64,000 bases of DNA from Gentiana macrophylla (lineage: Eukaryota > Streptophyta > Magnoliopsida > Gentianales > Gentianaceae): NCBI GenBank assembly GCA_026214975.1, contig CM047810.1, forward strand, positions 92,210,316 to 92,274,315, in the 5' to 3' direction. A model generated the notes under the pieces. It had not been told where the DNA came from and made no database searches. It saw only the letters and a program-made list of their open reading frames with translations. Numbering within the stretch: position 1 is the stretch's first letter; the number at the start of each line of letters is the position of its first letter. Made by a program: the position numbers and the translations under genes. Positions 22,505-35,250 of the stretch are shown in pieces.

Positions 22505-24515
22505 TAAAACTTTTGCATAAAAGAAAAACTATTTATTCATTTGTCGAAATTCACTTGTGTTTGAAATTCATTTATTTAAATTCATTTGTGACTAAATTCA
22601 TTTGTCGAAATTCACTATTTTTCAAAATTCATCGTCGAAATTCACTAATTTTAAGGATTATCATCGAAATTCACTATCGAAATTCATTGATTTGGGATTA
22701 CTAGGGAGATTCATTTGATTTTAAGGATTCATTTGTTTGTCCTTCTCTATATAAAAATTATACGAGTTGTCTTCTCCCTATAAAAAATATGTAGTTGTCG
22801 CATTCTTGTCGCATTCTTAAAAATATTTGATTGTGTCGCTTATCCCTAATTTTCCATTTTTTTAATTTTTTTATTTTTATAATTTTTGCCGTCCAGTATC
22901 CATGGTAACTTTCACATATATTTCCGAGATCTTAGTGCATCTTTGAAGGTTCATATTTGTTGTGTTACTGTGCTTTTTAATAAACAGCTGCGAAAGCCTT
23001 AAATAAATGAACTGTTTTCTGGTAACACGACCTGGTAATTAAACACGGCATCCAAATAATACCAACATTTATTAAAAGTTTTTACGAATTCAAATCCAAT
23101 ATACGTACATCATAATGTTCGGAAAATAGGTGTCATTTTAGCTAAGGTCTATTATTACAAACAACTTTTTTTTTTTTTTTTTTTTTTTGAGGTATATAAA
23201 CATGTTATTCGATCTAAAATCATATGCATGTGTTAGCACCGTAAAATTGATTTAGTGTCACTAACAATTCTAAGATCATAATAATGCCTATACAAAATAA
23301 AAGTAAAATAGAGAACTAGAAAAAATGACATATTTTAAAATATTTTTAATTAACATTGACAACAAATTTTTTTTTATTTTATAGGAAGGAGGAAGGAAAA
23401 AAAAAAAACCCACGCGGTTGTTGATGCTTTTTTTCTTTTTCTTTCCAATTTAATTTTCGAATACTCATATCTTTTGATCTAGATTTTCAAATGTGATGAA
23501 AATTTTATTGAATTTTTTATTTTTTCATACTCTTCGTTTTGAAACTTGGTTCGATATCATTATATTGTTTTTCGTGAGATTCACTGTCGAAATTCACTCA
23601 TTAAACTCTAAATGAGTGAGTAAAAGCGATGGATTTTATTGATTTTTTGAAAATTACGTCGGAATATGATGAATGTGGTCTCAAAATAAAAAGTATGAAA
23701 ATATAATAAAAAAATTGGGAAAAAAAAATTTTCAAGTTTGGAGTTATTGAGTTACATAAGTGTTTAAAAAATATAGATAAGGCAAAAAAGTTTTTTTTTT
23801 TTTGGGGGAAAGGGGAAACAAAAGGCGTCCAGCATTTTAAAAAATGGAGAATTAGGGATAAATACAGTTTTGGAATATTTTAAGAATGTGACGAATACAT
23901 ATTTTTATAGGGAGAATGACAAATTTTATATTTTTTATAGCCTGAAAAACAAAACCAAAAAATATAAATATATTAAAAAAAATCCACGCGCATAGTCCTG
24001 GGAACTTTTTCCTGGAAACATTTTTTTTTTTATTTTTTTTCTCTTTCCTCCCCGATTTTCAAACGATCATATCTTTTGATCTAGCTATCCAAACGAGATA
24101 AAAATTTCACTGAATTTTTTATTTTTTGATGCTTTTCGTTTTGAGGCTTGGTTCGATATAATTACATCATTTTTAATGAGATTCACCGTCAAAATTTACT
24201 CAGTGAATCTCCCTAGTAAATCCCGAAAATCAGTGAATATCGACAGTGAATTTCGAACAATAATGAATTTCGACAGCGGATTTTCTGAAATCACGTCGGA
24301 ATATGTCGAATGTTGTCTCAAAATAAAGAGCATGAAAAAATTAAAAAAAAAATTGTGAAAGAATTTTCAAATTCGGAGTTGTAGATTGAAAGATATGAGT
24401 GTTTAAGAACAATGGAAGAGAGAGAAATTGTGTTTTTTTTTTTTATTTAGAAAACCTGCGCTAGAAAAATAATAAAATAAAAAAAATATAGTTTTGTTCT
24501 TTATGCAAAAGTTTC
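22505..24515. repeat. Nested-palindrome (foldback) element of about 2 kb
   Basis: The outer ends are inverted: AACTTTTGCATAAA at about 22510 and its complement at about 24500. Inside, the block around 22740-22870 (TCCCTATAAAAA, then CGCATTCTTAAAA, then TATCCCTAAT) recurs inverted at 23840-23940. Two direct repeats of about 370 bp (roughly 23400-23770 and 24050-24420) are each palindromic themselves, with arms around CATATCTTTTGATCTAG. A short motif GAAATTCACT and variants recur more than ten times. No coding capacity or target duplication was found. Confidence 0.7.
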
Positions 24516-25378
24516 AAACAACTGTTATTTTCCTTAATTGATGAAATGTTTGTGTCATTCTCTCTCATTACCCCTAAAAAAAAATAATCAAAAATTTTGA
24601 AAAGTTGTGCTATCCACCAATTGATAAAATATTTTTGTATTTCTTTCCAAATCCCCCCAAAAAATCTATTTTTTATTATCTATTAAAATATTATTATTAA
24701 TCCATTATTTTTTTTTTTAAAATAGGGATGTTTGACCCATAATCATATTTTGATATTAAAAATTAATGTTTTATGAAAAAATACGATATGTTGTTATTGA
24801 TTCTTCATCCGTGTCTTAAAATTTTTGTAGCCGCCTCGTAGACATAGACTACATAGTTTGATAAAATTTTAGTTTAGGGTGATTGTATATATGGATACAC
24901 TTAAATAAGTCAAACAAATGGTGGACTGAAAAAATTCAACGACAGGTCGGTACAGTATTTTAATTAAGAATTATGTGGTTTTGGCATATGGAGGTCCATA
25001 GGCCATGTCTTAAATTATTATAAGAAAAGATTTTTCAACTACTTCTACACTGGCAATATTTCATAGCCAATCAATCATTAATTATATGAATTGATGTATT
25101 TAGATTTCTTAATTAATTAATTAATTAATTGATAGTAAATTATGTATACGCGTGAAAACAATTTTGTTTGTATGAGACCGGCAGAAAAGATCATTTCACA
25201 ATGTATACGCGTGGAAACTCATTTGTTATGTTTTGGGACAAATCGAGCCAAAAAATTTCCCTCTAAAAATCCAATCCATTACCTTACAAATTAAACATAA
25301 CATAATCAATAGGTTATGAATGTCTAAGGCTAAGGATACAAAAGGATACAATATTGTGATATTGGCATTGATATGATA
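24516..25378. other. AT-rich intergenic DNA, no gene seen
   Basis: Contains homopolymer A and T runs and a TTAA microsatellite near 25108-25131. No supported coding or RNA feature. Confidence 0.6.
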
Positions 25379-26082
25379 TGTTATCTACACGTGACACTCA
25401 TCAAGCCTAATCGAGTCATCGACTCAGTTCAATATTGAGCATTATATCAGAAAAGCTCATCTCCGTACTGTGCAGGTCGCCCTCATTATCATCTTATCGA
25501 CATAACGCAGGTCGTGCGCTATCCAACACGACGCAGATCATCCTCTATTTTTCATAGCCGACATGGTGCAAGTTCACATCGGTCCATTTTGTTCGGTACA
25601 AGTCATGTCGTCTACGATCTCAAATAGAAACAACTCTCCATTAAACGGGCACTTTGGACATTAGGTTGGCATTACATCACGATTATAAATTCTCCAATGG
25701 CTTCGCGATTGTCGCTCTATTATAGCACGAGTTATAACTGCAACACGGTCTCTGTCTTGACCATCAAAACATGCGGTAATGCATTAACTCCACGATAGAG
25801 CTCTATATAAAGGGGTCATCATCCCCCATACTCATGTACGCACACGCCCCTGCTCGAAACTATTGTCAATTAGACATTTCTCTATCCAATATTGAATTGA
25901 GCGTCAAAGTGACCACCTAGAGAACAACTCCAGACCCAATTAACGCTCTGTGTGTTTTGCATGCATACTCACCTAGAATTGCTAGAAAAAACAATTTGGA
26001 TCATCCTCCCAAAATCCATTTTTTTTGTTGAGAATTCCCGAAATCCAATTACGGACATTGCTATTTGATTTTGACCCTAACA
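25379..26082 (+). mobile_element. Probable gypsy-type solo LTR
   Basis: The block starts TGTTATC and ends CCTAACA, and has a TATA box (CTATATAAAGGGG, about 25802-25814). A GAGCGTCAAAGTG motif downstream resembles the 'GAGCGTCGGAGTG' found in many Ty3/gypsy LTRs. Flanks TGATA and ATTCT do not match, so the boundaries are uncertain. Confidence 0.45.
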
Positions 26083-26445
26083 ATTCTCAGCATCGGAGGA
26101 TACCAATATTACTAATAGTTTAAAGTGATATGTCACAATATGAAGACTTACTTTTTGTTAACTTGTATTGAATATCGCTAATAAAAGAACAATATGATTC
26201 ATTTAATTTTTTGGAAAGAAATTTAAACACATTTTAACGATGGATTGTTTGTTTGTTTGGAGTTAACAAAATGTTATAGAAAGGATCAAATGGAATATAC
26301 TGAAATGAAGTGAAATTGATGCATACTTTTATTGCGTGTCAAGTTTAAGGGGTAATAGAAGAGTAGGAATAGGGGTGGTAGGTGTGCAGTAAGGATAGGG
26401 GAAGGGATGAGGTGGTAGCAATAAATAGTACAATGGTGGGGTTAG

Positions 26446-28026
26446 TGATCCACTCTAAGAACTAACACTAGTAGCGAAGATGATTTCAAGTCAAACACAT
26501 TATAGTACGGCAATACAAGGTCGTATCACACAAAGACCGATGACAACGAAGAAAAAACCAACCCAATAACTAGAACTAACAACACAAATATGGTCTTGAA
26601 ACAATTGTCACGGTAAAAGGAAAACTAAACTACCAACGAATGTGAACTCGAATTCACGTGATTGGATTACTAATTCAAGAAAAAGTTAATCAAACCATGT
26701 ATCGAATAAACTCCTCAGTCTATTACGTAACTAGATCCATACGATTCAAGTTTATAACACTAATTCCACTCCATTAATGGTGCGATCCCGTAATTTGGTT
26801 TCGAATTCATGCATAGATAATAGAACTTCGCGTTCAATTAATGGTCGACCGTGAACGTGTTAGATGAAATTAATTAAACGTGCATTATCTAACTCTATGG
26901 GATTCCCAAAAGTGTGGAAAACCTCACTCATGGGTTTGTCCATCCTACAAGGAGATTCTATATTGCGATCTAGTTATCTACGTCCTAACTATTCCTTCCA
27001 CTTGCGGCTCTTTCAGAACAATTTACAATAGTATGCATACAATTGTCCAGATTCTAAGCATACAGATTAAATTAAATAACCAGATTGAATTAATGAGATA
27101 AAAACTACATGTTATTTGTACTAAGCTGTCGGCTAGCCGACAACAAGACATGTCATGGAGCCAAAGCAAATCTGAGGGTTTGTATCTGTTTTTTCAAATC
27201 ACACATACAGATCCATATTACTACATAGTGGGTTCGAATTAATCTCTACATGATTTGGTTAATGATAACCCTAGCCTAGCACCGATATAACGGGAAAACG
27301 ATAAATCATGGTTAATAATAATAATAATAACAACAATAATAACTAATTCTAACCTATAATTCCTTATTTTTTTAAATCACAGACAAAGATGTGTTTGACG
27401 GGGATTATGACTCTTTAGTTTAAATGGATATTTATGAAGAATATTCAATGATCCGCTAATTAAGCATAATTAGCTAAAATTAGAGATTGACGGATTTTGA
27501 TTGATATGAGTAATTGATAGATTACTTGTAAAAAGGATGTATCAAACAGAAAGAAGAAGATGAAAAGAAAGAATAAAAATACAAAAGATCCGGCAATACT
27601 ATAGAATCATATATTTGATTGCTTTTCAATACGTAATATTACAACAATGAGTTCATTAAATAGGAAAGTACATAAGGGTGAAAGCCATTGATATGACCAT
27701 TGATCAATCTGTTGCTTTGGTCGACATTGTATGGCGTTTGTTAGGCTTATATTATTTAGTACTTAACAAGGGTTCTTTAATGAAGTATGTTGGGATTAGA
27801 GAGTGAAGAAGAAGAATTCTTGCTTAAATCAAGCTAAGAAGGATATGAGCTATGAGGTAAATGTGAGACGTTTCGATTTGGCTCACTCGTATTTTCTCTT
27901 TTGATATTCCTTTTATCCTTTCGTTTAGCCCTGTCATTGGCCTAATGTTACAACCGTGCAAGTCCTGTCTGGCCGTTAGTTGATTTGACCTCGATTAGTG
28001 GAGATAATTATGAAGTATGAGCCTAT
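26446..28026 (-). mobile_element. Tat-like LTR fragment and adjoining element DNA
   Basis: On the minus strand, the end near 26446 reads toward TGATCA-type termini. It contains ATACGACCTTGTATTGCCGTACTATAA, the same kind of block found before the 3' end of the Tat-like LTRs elsewhere in the window (for example near 38120). The other end is not clear; DNA up to 28026 shows no gene. A TAA microsatellite lies at 27313-27330. Confidence 0.4.
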
Positions 28027-28113
28027 TGTAATATTCCGATTTTCGGAAAATGACAGATGTGTCATTTTGCGAAAACGAAATATTATTATTTCTTTTCTTT
28101 TATTGGAGTTAAG

Positions 28114-28197
<84 letters not shown>

Positions 28198-29279
28198 TTT
28201 CAAATTGTATATACGTTTAATTAAGGAAAATTCTGAATGTTATGATAATTAAGGGTAATTAAGGAAAAATGGATAATTGAGAAATTATATTTAAGGAAAA
28301 TATATTCAAATTATTCCCATAACCTAAAACTATTCAGAATCAGTTTATATGTTCTTCATCTGCGCCATTGAGGAGAAGAGAAAAGGTTAGGAGAGTTTTC
28401 AGAAATTCTAAAGTGAAACTAAACTGTTTTCAGATCAGAATAGACTTTTGGAATCGTCGTGAAAAGGACATCGTTTACAAGACTGTTGGAAGTGCTGCAG
28501 ATTTTCGAGATCTTGGAAATTGGATCTGCTTGCAAACACGTAAGATGCTCTTCCTATGATTTCAATTGTGGTTTGTAAGGTTTAGATCAAAGCTTTAAGA
28601 CGTTTAGATACTAGAAAATTGTGCCATTTTGTTGATTAAGGATCATAAATGTTGTGATTTGATGTAGATATGTTTTCTGCATTTTTTTTCTGAGTGTAAT
28701 ACGATGTTAATTGTGTTGAAAACATATTAGAAATCGTTAAGTGGATGAAAATCGAGTTTAGGTTTTTCAGGCAGAATGCGTACGCATTCAATGGAATGCG
28801 AACGCATTCCTGCTACAGGATGTTCTGGTTTAGTTGTTGTTTGTCGAATACGCACGCATTCAGAGCAATGCACACGCATTTTCAGGTTGTAGAAGTCTTT
28901 TTGTTTCAGGTGCAATGCGCACGCATTCCTTAGAATGCGCACGCATTGTTGCTTCAGGTTGTTCAGGATGCTTACTGCTCGTGCAATGCGCACACATTGA
29001 AGGCAATGAGCACGCATTGGCTGGACAGAGGTCAGTGAATGCGCACGCATTGGACCTGGTTTTGGGAAAATTTAATGTTTAAGCTATGTGTTGATTTTTA
29101 AACCTTGATTTACGATCTAATAACATTGTATAAACATGGACAAGCCTGGAATGAGCTTCTGATTCGTTTAGTTTCGGCACCGAATGTACTCTTAAAGGGA
29201 GTTGAAGTTCGGATCCGTCGGAAGAGCATGATAGGCTTGTGCTTTGATGAATTAGTATTCATCAATGTCTGTGTAATTG
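28027..29279 (+). repeat. Truncated 5' LTR of the chromovirus
   Basis: Collinear with 33731-34965 of the 3' LTR. Contains a TA microsatellite (about 28116-28193), nine copies of an AATGCGCACGCATT-type dyad (28774-29052) and a TATAAA box at 29129-29134. It stops where the Tat-like LTR begins. Confidence 0.9.
28774..29052. promoter_or_regulatory. Array of paired 16-bp dyad motifs in the chromovirus 5' LTR
   Basis: Nine copies of [G/C]AATGCG-NN-CGCATT[C/G] variants start at 28774, 28794, 28846, 28866, 28913, 28933, 28984, 29004 and 29037. The first eight form four pairs, each exactly 20 bp start to start. A TATA box lies about 77 bp downstream of the last copy. The geometry suggests dimeric protein sites on one face of the helix; the protein is unknown. 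Confidence 0.8.
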
Positions 29280-30714
29280 TGATCGCGTGTAAGTCACTAA
29301 CGTCGATATTACTAGCAAGAATACTAGGTACATCGTAGTATAGTAAATGCGAGTCAAAGTCTATCCCACAGAGACAATGCAACTGTAAGTATAAACGATT
29401 CTAACCTAATTAAGAAGCAACATAGAGGCGGTCATTGACCAACAGCAAACATAAAAGAAAACAAACTTGGTAGTCCTCCCCCTCTCCTCACCAATCTACT
29501 AACTTGGATTAGTTAATCATTATGTTTACTTCCCCACATAATTTCCGTAAATTAATCGCGAGCTTAGTTTTAATTATCATTATCAGCTACGGGTGCAACT
29601 CCTACTCCAATATACTCCGACAATAATAGTAGACAATCTATACGCAAGCTACCCTCCTTAATTGGTCCGTAATAGCCCATACGCATAAAGATCTAGAATT
29701 GTCGATATTGAGCGCTAACTCATACCGCTAACCCACCTAGACAGCTATCGACATTGATCAGCACGTTCCTAGGGTCCATTCAAGATAATGTCCAAACATA
29801 GCACTTCACTATTCGTATTTCATGCTAGTTTACGATGACATGCAAATAGTTGATCAGGCTAGTAACATGTAAATTAAATCTATCGATCAACGTAGCTGTA
29901 GTGAATCCCAGTTTTAGGTTTTCTAATTATGCCTCGGTAAACCGGTAAAGACCGCCGGGTTATCGGGGGTCAGCTTTTCCTATCCCTGGATCTACATTGC
30001 TCAATTACCATTAAAATAAGTAAATTATGGCGTATTTAAACATGCAGATTAACTAAAACACATAAATACGAACAGATCTACCATATTGAAGACAAAAAGA
30101 AACGTTCAAAGCTTCATACCTTCAACAATGGTGATCTAGCTTGATCTAATCAAGCTAGAGATGGTAGAAAAAGGGAGGAAACCGAAAATAACTCTTGAAA
30201 TGCTTGAATAACTTCATTTCATCAAAATATGTAATGTAATTGTAATACTAATGAAAAGTTATGAATCATATCAGTATATGAGGCTTTATATAGATACAAC
30301 AGCCGACTTAAGACTCTCTAAAACCCTAACCGACCTAGTAAAGGCGGCAGAATCAGTGTCGTGTCCAACAAGTCCTCGGTTTACCGGACCTATCCCTCGG
30401 TAAACCGGCCTACTTTTCTCCTTTTTCTTCAGCAGGCTTCTTCTTGGACTTCAATCACTTTGCCCAATGTACTTCTTTCGGTTCAGATCCATTCTCCAAT
30501 GCTCCAGATTCGGACCATCCTATAAAACACGTAAAACGAGACAAAACAGTACCAAATCTTCGGGAAAATAACATAGATGCAGAATTACGATCCTGGAAAC
30601 ACTCACATACCATTTAACATATATTCCATATAATAACGAGCTTATCTATCCTTTCTTGAGCAGAATTCGGGGTGAATAAGGGTACAATTATTGGTACCAT
30701 TTAGAGCGTCATCA
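29280..30714 (-). mobile_element. 3' LTR of a Tat/Athila-like gypsy element (truncated copy)
   Basis: Homologous to 45275-46668 and 52832-54273. On the plus strand it starts TGATCGCGTG and ends GTCATCA. The adjoining CTACCCCCCACTT (from 30716) is the complement of the polypurine tract AAGTGGGGGGTAG, so this is the 3' LTR of a leftward-reading element. A minus-strand TATATAAAG box lies at 30284-30292. A pair of CGGT-WW-ACCGG motifs lies upstream of it (30377 and 30398). Confidence 0.88.
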
Positions 30715-31428
30715 ACTACCCCCCACTTAGCTTTTGATCGTCCCGAGCAAAAAGGCGAAAAGAAAACAATACTCTGATCAGTATACAAGTTAATTAAAAA
30801 CAACTATGGCTCACAAAGTCAAGATCGAGATCATGCCACTCATATCCATCAGTAACGTATTAAACACTATTCATGTCATGAGCCAATGTGTGTGTGCAAT
30901 AACTTTCACAACCGCTTAGTACTGCAGACTATCTCACATTACGTCAACCGTAGTCGAACTAACTAGTCTCGAACATGTTATTTATCAATTAAATTAGCTG
31001 GTAAGGCGGATCGAGAACCGAGTATATATTACTCTTAGGCTCGCGTTTATCGGTCTATGCAGAAGTCGTGTGTTTTATGCTCCATCGATTCAGATTTTGC
31101 CAAAGAGAATAGAGATGTATATATTTCAATGAACTTCTCTTTCTTGGCGGGTAAACTCTCATTGATTTAACTATCCTCACGGCCCACTCATGATAAACTA
31201 CCAAATCCGAAATTCCTTTGCCTTTATAAGCGTTGGTGAAACATGGTTCGTGATGAAGCCAGGGTCAACTCTAGTCAAAGCAATATGCTATCGACTACAC
31301 ACCAAGGGAAAGTGAGTTATATGTGCTTAAAATGGTGTCTCATAACAGAATATGCGCTTAGTACGCCACTACTTCAGAAGTGGGCACTTACTCTTACTCA
31401 TACAAAGCGAAACAAAGATGAAGTCAAA
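30715..31428 (-). mobile_element. Remnant internal region of the truncated Tat-like element
   Basis: Collinear with 46669 to about 47390, the 3' untranslated part of the related element, then broken off at about 31428. There chromovirus RT sequence on the plus strand begins. No coding capacity. Confidence 0.85.
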
Positions 31429-33665
31429 TAACTTTGAGGAAGAACCAGTTGTATGCTAAGTTTTCAAAGTGCGACTTTTGGTTAAATCAAGTCAGTTTCT
31501 TGGGTCATGTCATTTCTGGAGATGTCATTCAAGTTGATCCAGCAAAGATTGAGGCAGTTGAGAATTGGCCTAGACCTACTATAGTTTCAGAAGTAAGGAG
31601 CTTTCTTGGTTTGGATGGCTACTACCGGAAGTTTGTGCAAGACTTTTCGAAGATAGCTACTTCACTCACTAAGCTTACACCGAAGAATGTGAAGTTTGAA
31701 TGGACTAGCGAGTGTGAATCAGCTTTTCATACCTTGAAGGATAAGTTGACTACAGCCCAGTGCTGGCAGTTCCGGAGATCTTTGATAACTATGATGTCTA
31801 TATGGATGCATCAGGACAGGGCTTAGGTTGTGTGTTGATGCAAGGAGAGAAAGTGATTGCTTATGCATCAAGACAGTTGAAGGTGCATGAGAAGAACTAC
31901 CCGACACATGACTTAGAGTTAGTAGCAGTAGTGTTTGCCTTAAAGACATGGAGGCACTACTTGTATAGAGTTAAGGCTAGGATCTTCACAGACCACAAAA
32001 GCCTAAAGTATTTCTTCACTCATGAGAATCTGAATATGAGGGAAAGGAGATGGTTAGAGTTCGTAAAGGATTACGACTTGGATATTCAGTACCATCTGGG
32101 TAAAGCGAACGTAGTGGCAGATGCCTTGAGCAAAAAACCAGTTTGCAGATTCGAGCGTTGAAGATGTTGCAGGGAGGTTAGATGGGCTGAGAATCCAAAG
32201 TTTTGATCAGATTGAGGATCGAAAGTTTGTGGCACCGTTGTTAGCAATGTCCGAGTTGATGGATGATATTCGGGAAAAGCAAGATGAAGATCCATTTTTG
32301 GTTGATTTGAAGCGGGTGGCCAAAGAGAAACCTACAGCGGGTTACGTGTAAGATAAGAATGGAAACCTTTGGTACCAGGATCGTTTGTGTGTGCCTAATG
32401 TTGGTGACCTAAGACAAAGAGTTATGAAAGAGGCACATAGGATTGCTTTTACAGTTCATCCAGGAGCTACTAAAATGTACAGAGACTTGAAGGAAAAGTT
32501 TTGGTGGCCCTTGATGAAGTTGGAAATTGCCAGTTCATGGCAGAATGTGACACTTGTGAGAAAGTTAAGGCAGAGCATAGAAGGCCAGGAGGAATGCTTA
32601 AGCCCTTGGATATCCCTGAATGGAAATGGGATAAGATCACGATGGATTCATCACTGGATTACCTAAGACAAAAGGAGGACATGATGCAATTTGGGTGATT
32701 GTGGACAGATTGACTAAATCTGCCCATTTCTTACCAACTAAAGTCGATATGTCTTTGAAGAAGATGACAACACTGTATCTGGATAATATAGTGAAGTTAC
32801 ACGGAATACCTTTCTCAATAGTTTCGGATCGTGACCCGAGGTTCGTCAGTCGGTTCTGGAAGAGTTTACATGGGGCTTTTGGAACTAAGTTGGATTTGAA
32901 TACGGCCTTTCATCCGCAAACAGACGGACAGTCAGAAAGGACCATCCAAACACTTGAAGACATGCTAAGATCTTGTGTTTTGAAAGTAGGCGGATCATAG
33001 GATGATTACCTACCGATAGCGGAGTTTGCCTACAACAACAGTTATCATGCAAGCACATGCATGCCACCGTTTGAAGCTTTATATGGGATAAGATGTCGAA
33101 CGCCGCTGTTTTGGGATGAAGTCGGGGAGAGACAAGTCACCGGGCCAGAGTTGGTTGAACAAGCTAAGGAAAGGGTTCAGTTGGTTAAGAAGAATCTGAA
33201 GGCAGCACAAGATAGACAGAAAAGTTGGGCAGATATCAGAAGAAGATCTCTTGAGTTCGAAGTCGGTGAAAGAGTTTATCTACGAGCTTCACCGATGAAG
33301 GGAGTGAAACGTTTGGACAAAAAGGAAAGCTAAGTCCAATGTATGTTGGACCATTTGAAATTCTGGAGAGAGTTGGACAGTTGGCTTACAAGCTTAAGTT
33401 ACCGGAATCGATGTCAAGGGTCCATAGTGTGTTTCACGTGTCAATGTTGAAGAAGTGTCTGACGAAGAATGAGGTTGAAACTACGGTTGATCCGGAAGTT
33501 CTTCAAGACAACCTTGCTTATGATGAGAGACCGATCAGAATTTTGGACAGGAAAGAAAAGATGATCAAAAGACGGTTGATCCCTTTGGTTCTGGTGCAAT
33601 GGAGCAATCATTCACCGGATGAAGCCACTTGGGAAGTTGAGGATGACATGATCAGCGAATTCTAA
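31429..33665 (+). pseudogene. Chromovirus pol C-terminal half, frameshifted
   Basis: Begins in the last part of RT ([19 protein letters not shown], about 31460). Continues with RNase H ([14 protein letters not shown] near 31803; [20 protein letters not shown]), the integrase zinc region (FTVHPGATKMYRDLKEKFWW near 32450; CDTCEKVKAEHRRPGG in a shifted frame), the catalytic core (VSDRDPRFVSRFWK and HPQTDGQSERTIQTLE, 32820-32955), and the GPFEILERVG/HSVFHVSML module. It ends in a chromodomain-like ATWEVEDDM segment (about 33640). At least five frame changes plus a TAG at 32998 show it is dead. Chromodomains in this lineage direct integration to heterochromatin. Confidence 0.92.
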
Positions 33666-33821
33666 GAGTTTGTGGTTTTACCAGGTATGTTCTAGTTTCG
33701 AGGACGAAACTCCTCATAAGGGGGGAGGAATGTAATATTCCGATTTTCAGGAAAGGGCAGACGTGTCATTTTGCGAAAACGAAATATTATTATTCCTTTT
33801 CTTTTATTGGAGTTAAGTATG

Positions 33822-33872
<51 letters not shown>

Positions 33873-34451
33873 TTTCAAAATTGTATATATGTTTAATTAA
33901 GGAAAATTCTGAATTTTATGGTAATTAAGGGTAATTAAGGAAAAATGGATGATTGGGAAATTATATTTTTAGGAAAATATAATCAGATTATTCCCATAAC
34001 CTAAAACTATTCTGAATCAGTTTATACGTTCTTCCTCTGCGCCATTGATGGGAAGAGAAATGGTTAGGAGAGTTTTCATAAATTCTAAAGTGAAACTAAG
34101 CCGTTTTCAGATCAGACTAGAGTTTTGGAATCTTCGTGAAGAGGACATTGTTTGGATACAAGACTGTTGGAAGTGCTGCAGATTTTTGAGATCTTGGAAA
34201 TTGGATCTGCTTGCAAACACGTAAGAGGCTCTTCCTATGATTTCAATTGTGGTTTGTAAGGTTTAGATCAAAGCTTTAAGACGTTTAGATGCTAGAAAAT
34301 TGTGCCCTGTTGTTGATTAAGGATCATAGATGTTGTGATTTGATGCAGATATGTTTTCTACGTTTTTTCTGAGTGTAATACGATGTTAGTTGTGTTGAAA
34401 ACGGATTAGAAATCTTAAGTGGCTGAAAATCGAGTTTAGGGTTTTCAGGCA

Positions 34452-34730
34452 GAATGCGTATGCATTCAATGGAATGCGCACGCATTCCTGCTACAGGATG
34501 TTCTGGTTTAGTTGTTGTTTGTCGAATGCGCACGCATTCAGAGCAATGCGCACGCATTCATGGTTCAGGTTGTAGAAGTCTTTTTGTTTTAGGTGCAATG
34601 CGCACGCATTGTTGCTTTTTGTTCAAGATGCTTACTGTTCGTGCAATGCGCACGCATTGAAGGCAATACGCACGCATTGGCTGGACAGAGTCTTCTAGCA
34701 AGTCTCTGGTCAGTGAATGCGCACGCATTG
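34452..34730. promoter_or_regulatory. Paired dyad array in the chromovirus 3' LTR
   Basis: Motif starts at 34452/34472, 34524/34544, 34596, 34644/34664 and 34715; every pair is 20 bp apart. Relative to the 5' LTR, one 20-bp unit has been lost after the fifth motif, and sequences are closer to the AATGCGCACGCATT consensus. Confidence 0.8.
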
Positions 34731-34751
34731 GACCTGGTTTTGGGAAACTTT

Positions 34752-35250
34752 AATGTTTAAGCTATGTGTTGATTTTTAAACCTTGATTTACGATCTAATA
34801 ACATTGTATAAACATGAATAAGCTTGGATTGAGCTTCTAATTCGTTTAGTTTCGGCACCGAATGTACTCTTAAAGGGAGTTGAAGTTTGGATCCGTCAGA
34901 AGAGCATGATAGGCTTGTACTTTGATGAATTAGTATTCATCAATGTCTGTGTAATTTCTAGGCCTTGTTTATGTCTAGTGGTCTAGGAAGAAAGTAGTAT
35001 GTTTAAGCTATGTGTTGATTTTTAAACCTTGATTTACGATCTAATAACATTGTATAAACATGAATAATCTTGGATTGAGCTTCTAATTCGTTTAGTTTCG
35101 GCACCGAATGTACTCTTAAAGGGAGTTGAAGTTTGGATCCGTCGGAAGAGCATGATAGGCTTGTACTTTGATGAATTAGTATTCATCAATGTCTGTGTAA
35201 TTTCTAGGCCTTGTTTATGTCTAGTGGTCTAGGAAGAGAGTAGTATGTGT
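34752..35250 (+). repeat. 250-bp tandem duplication inside the 3' LTR
   Basis: Two near-identical units (about 34752-35002 and 35003-35250) start ATGTTTAAGCTATGTG and end near GTCTAGGAAGA. The unit includes TATAAA, so this LTR has two core promoters. The truncated 5' LTR does not extend far enough to show whether it shared the duplication. Confidence 0.88.

Noticed and set aside
27976..28252. Reading frames encoding poly(Ile-Tyr) on both strands
   Set aside because: They are translations of the TA microsatellite in the chromovirus LTR.
28774..29052. Regularly repeated motif as a possible CRISPR array
   Set aside because: The genome is eukaryotic, the repeats are 16 bp, occur in pairs, and the same array lies in both LTRs of one element.
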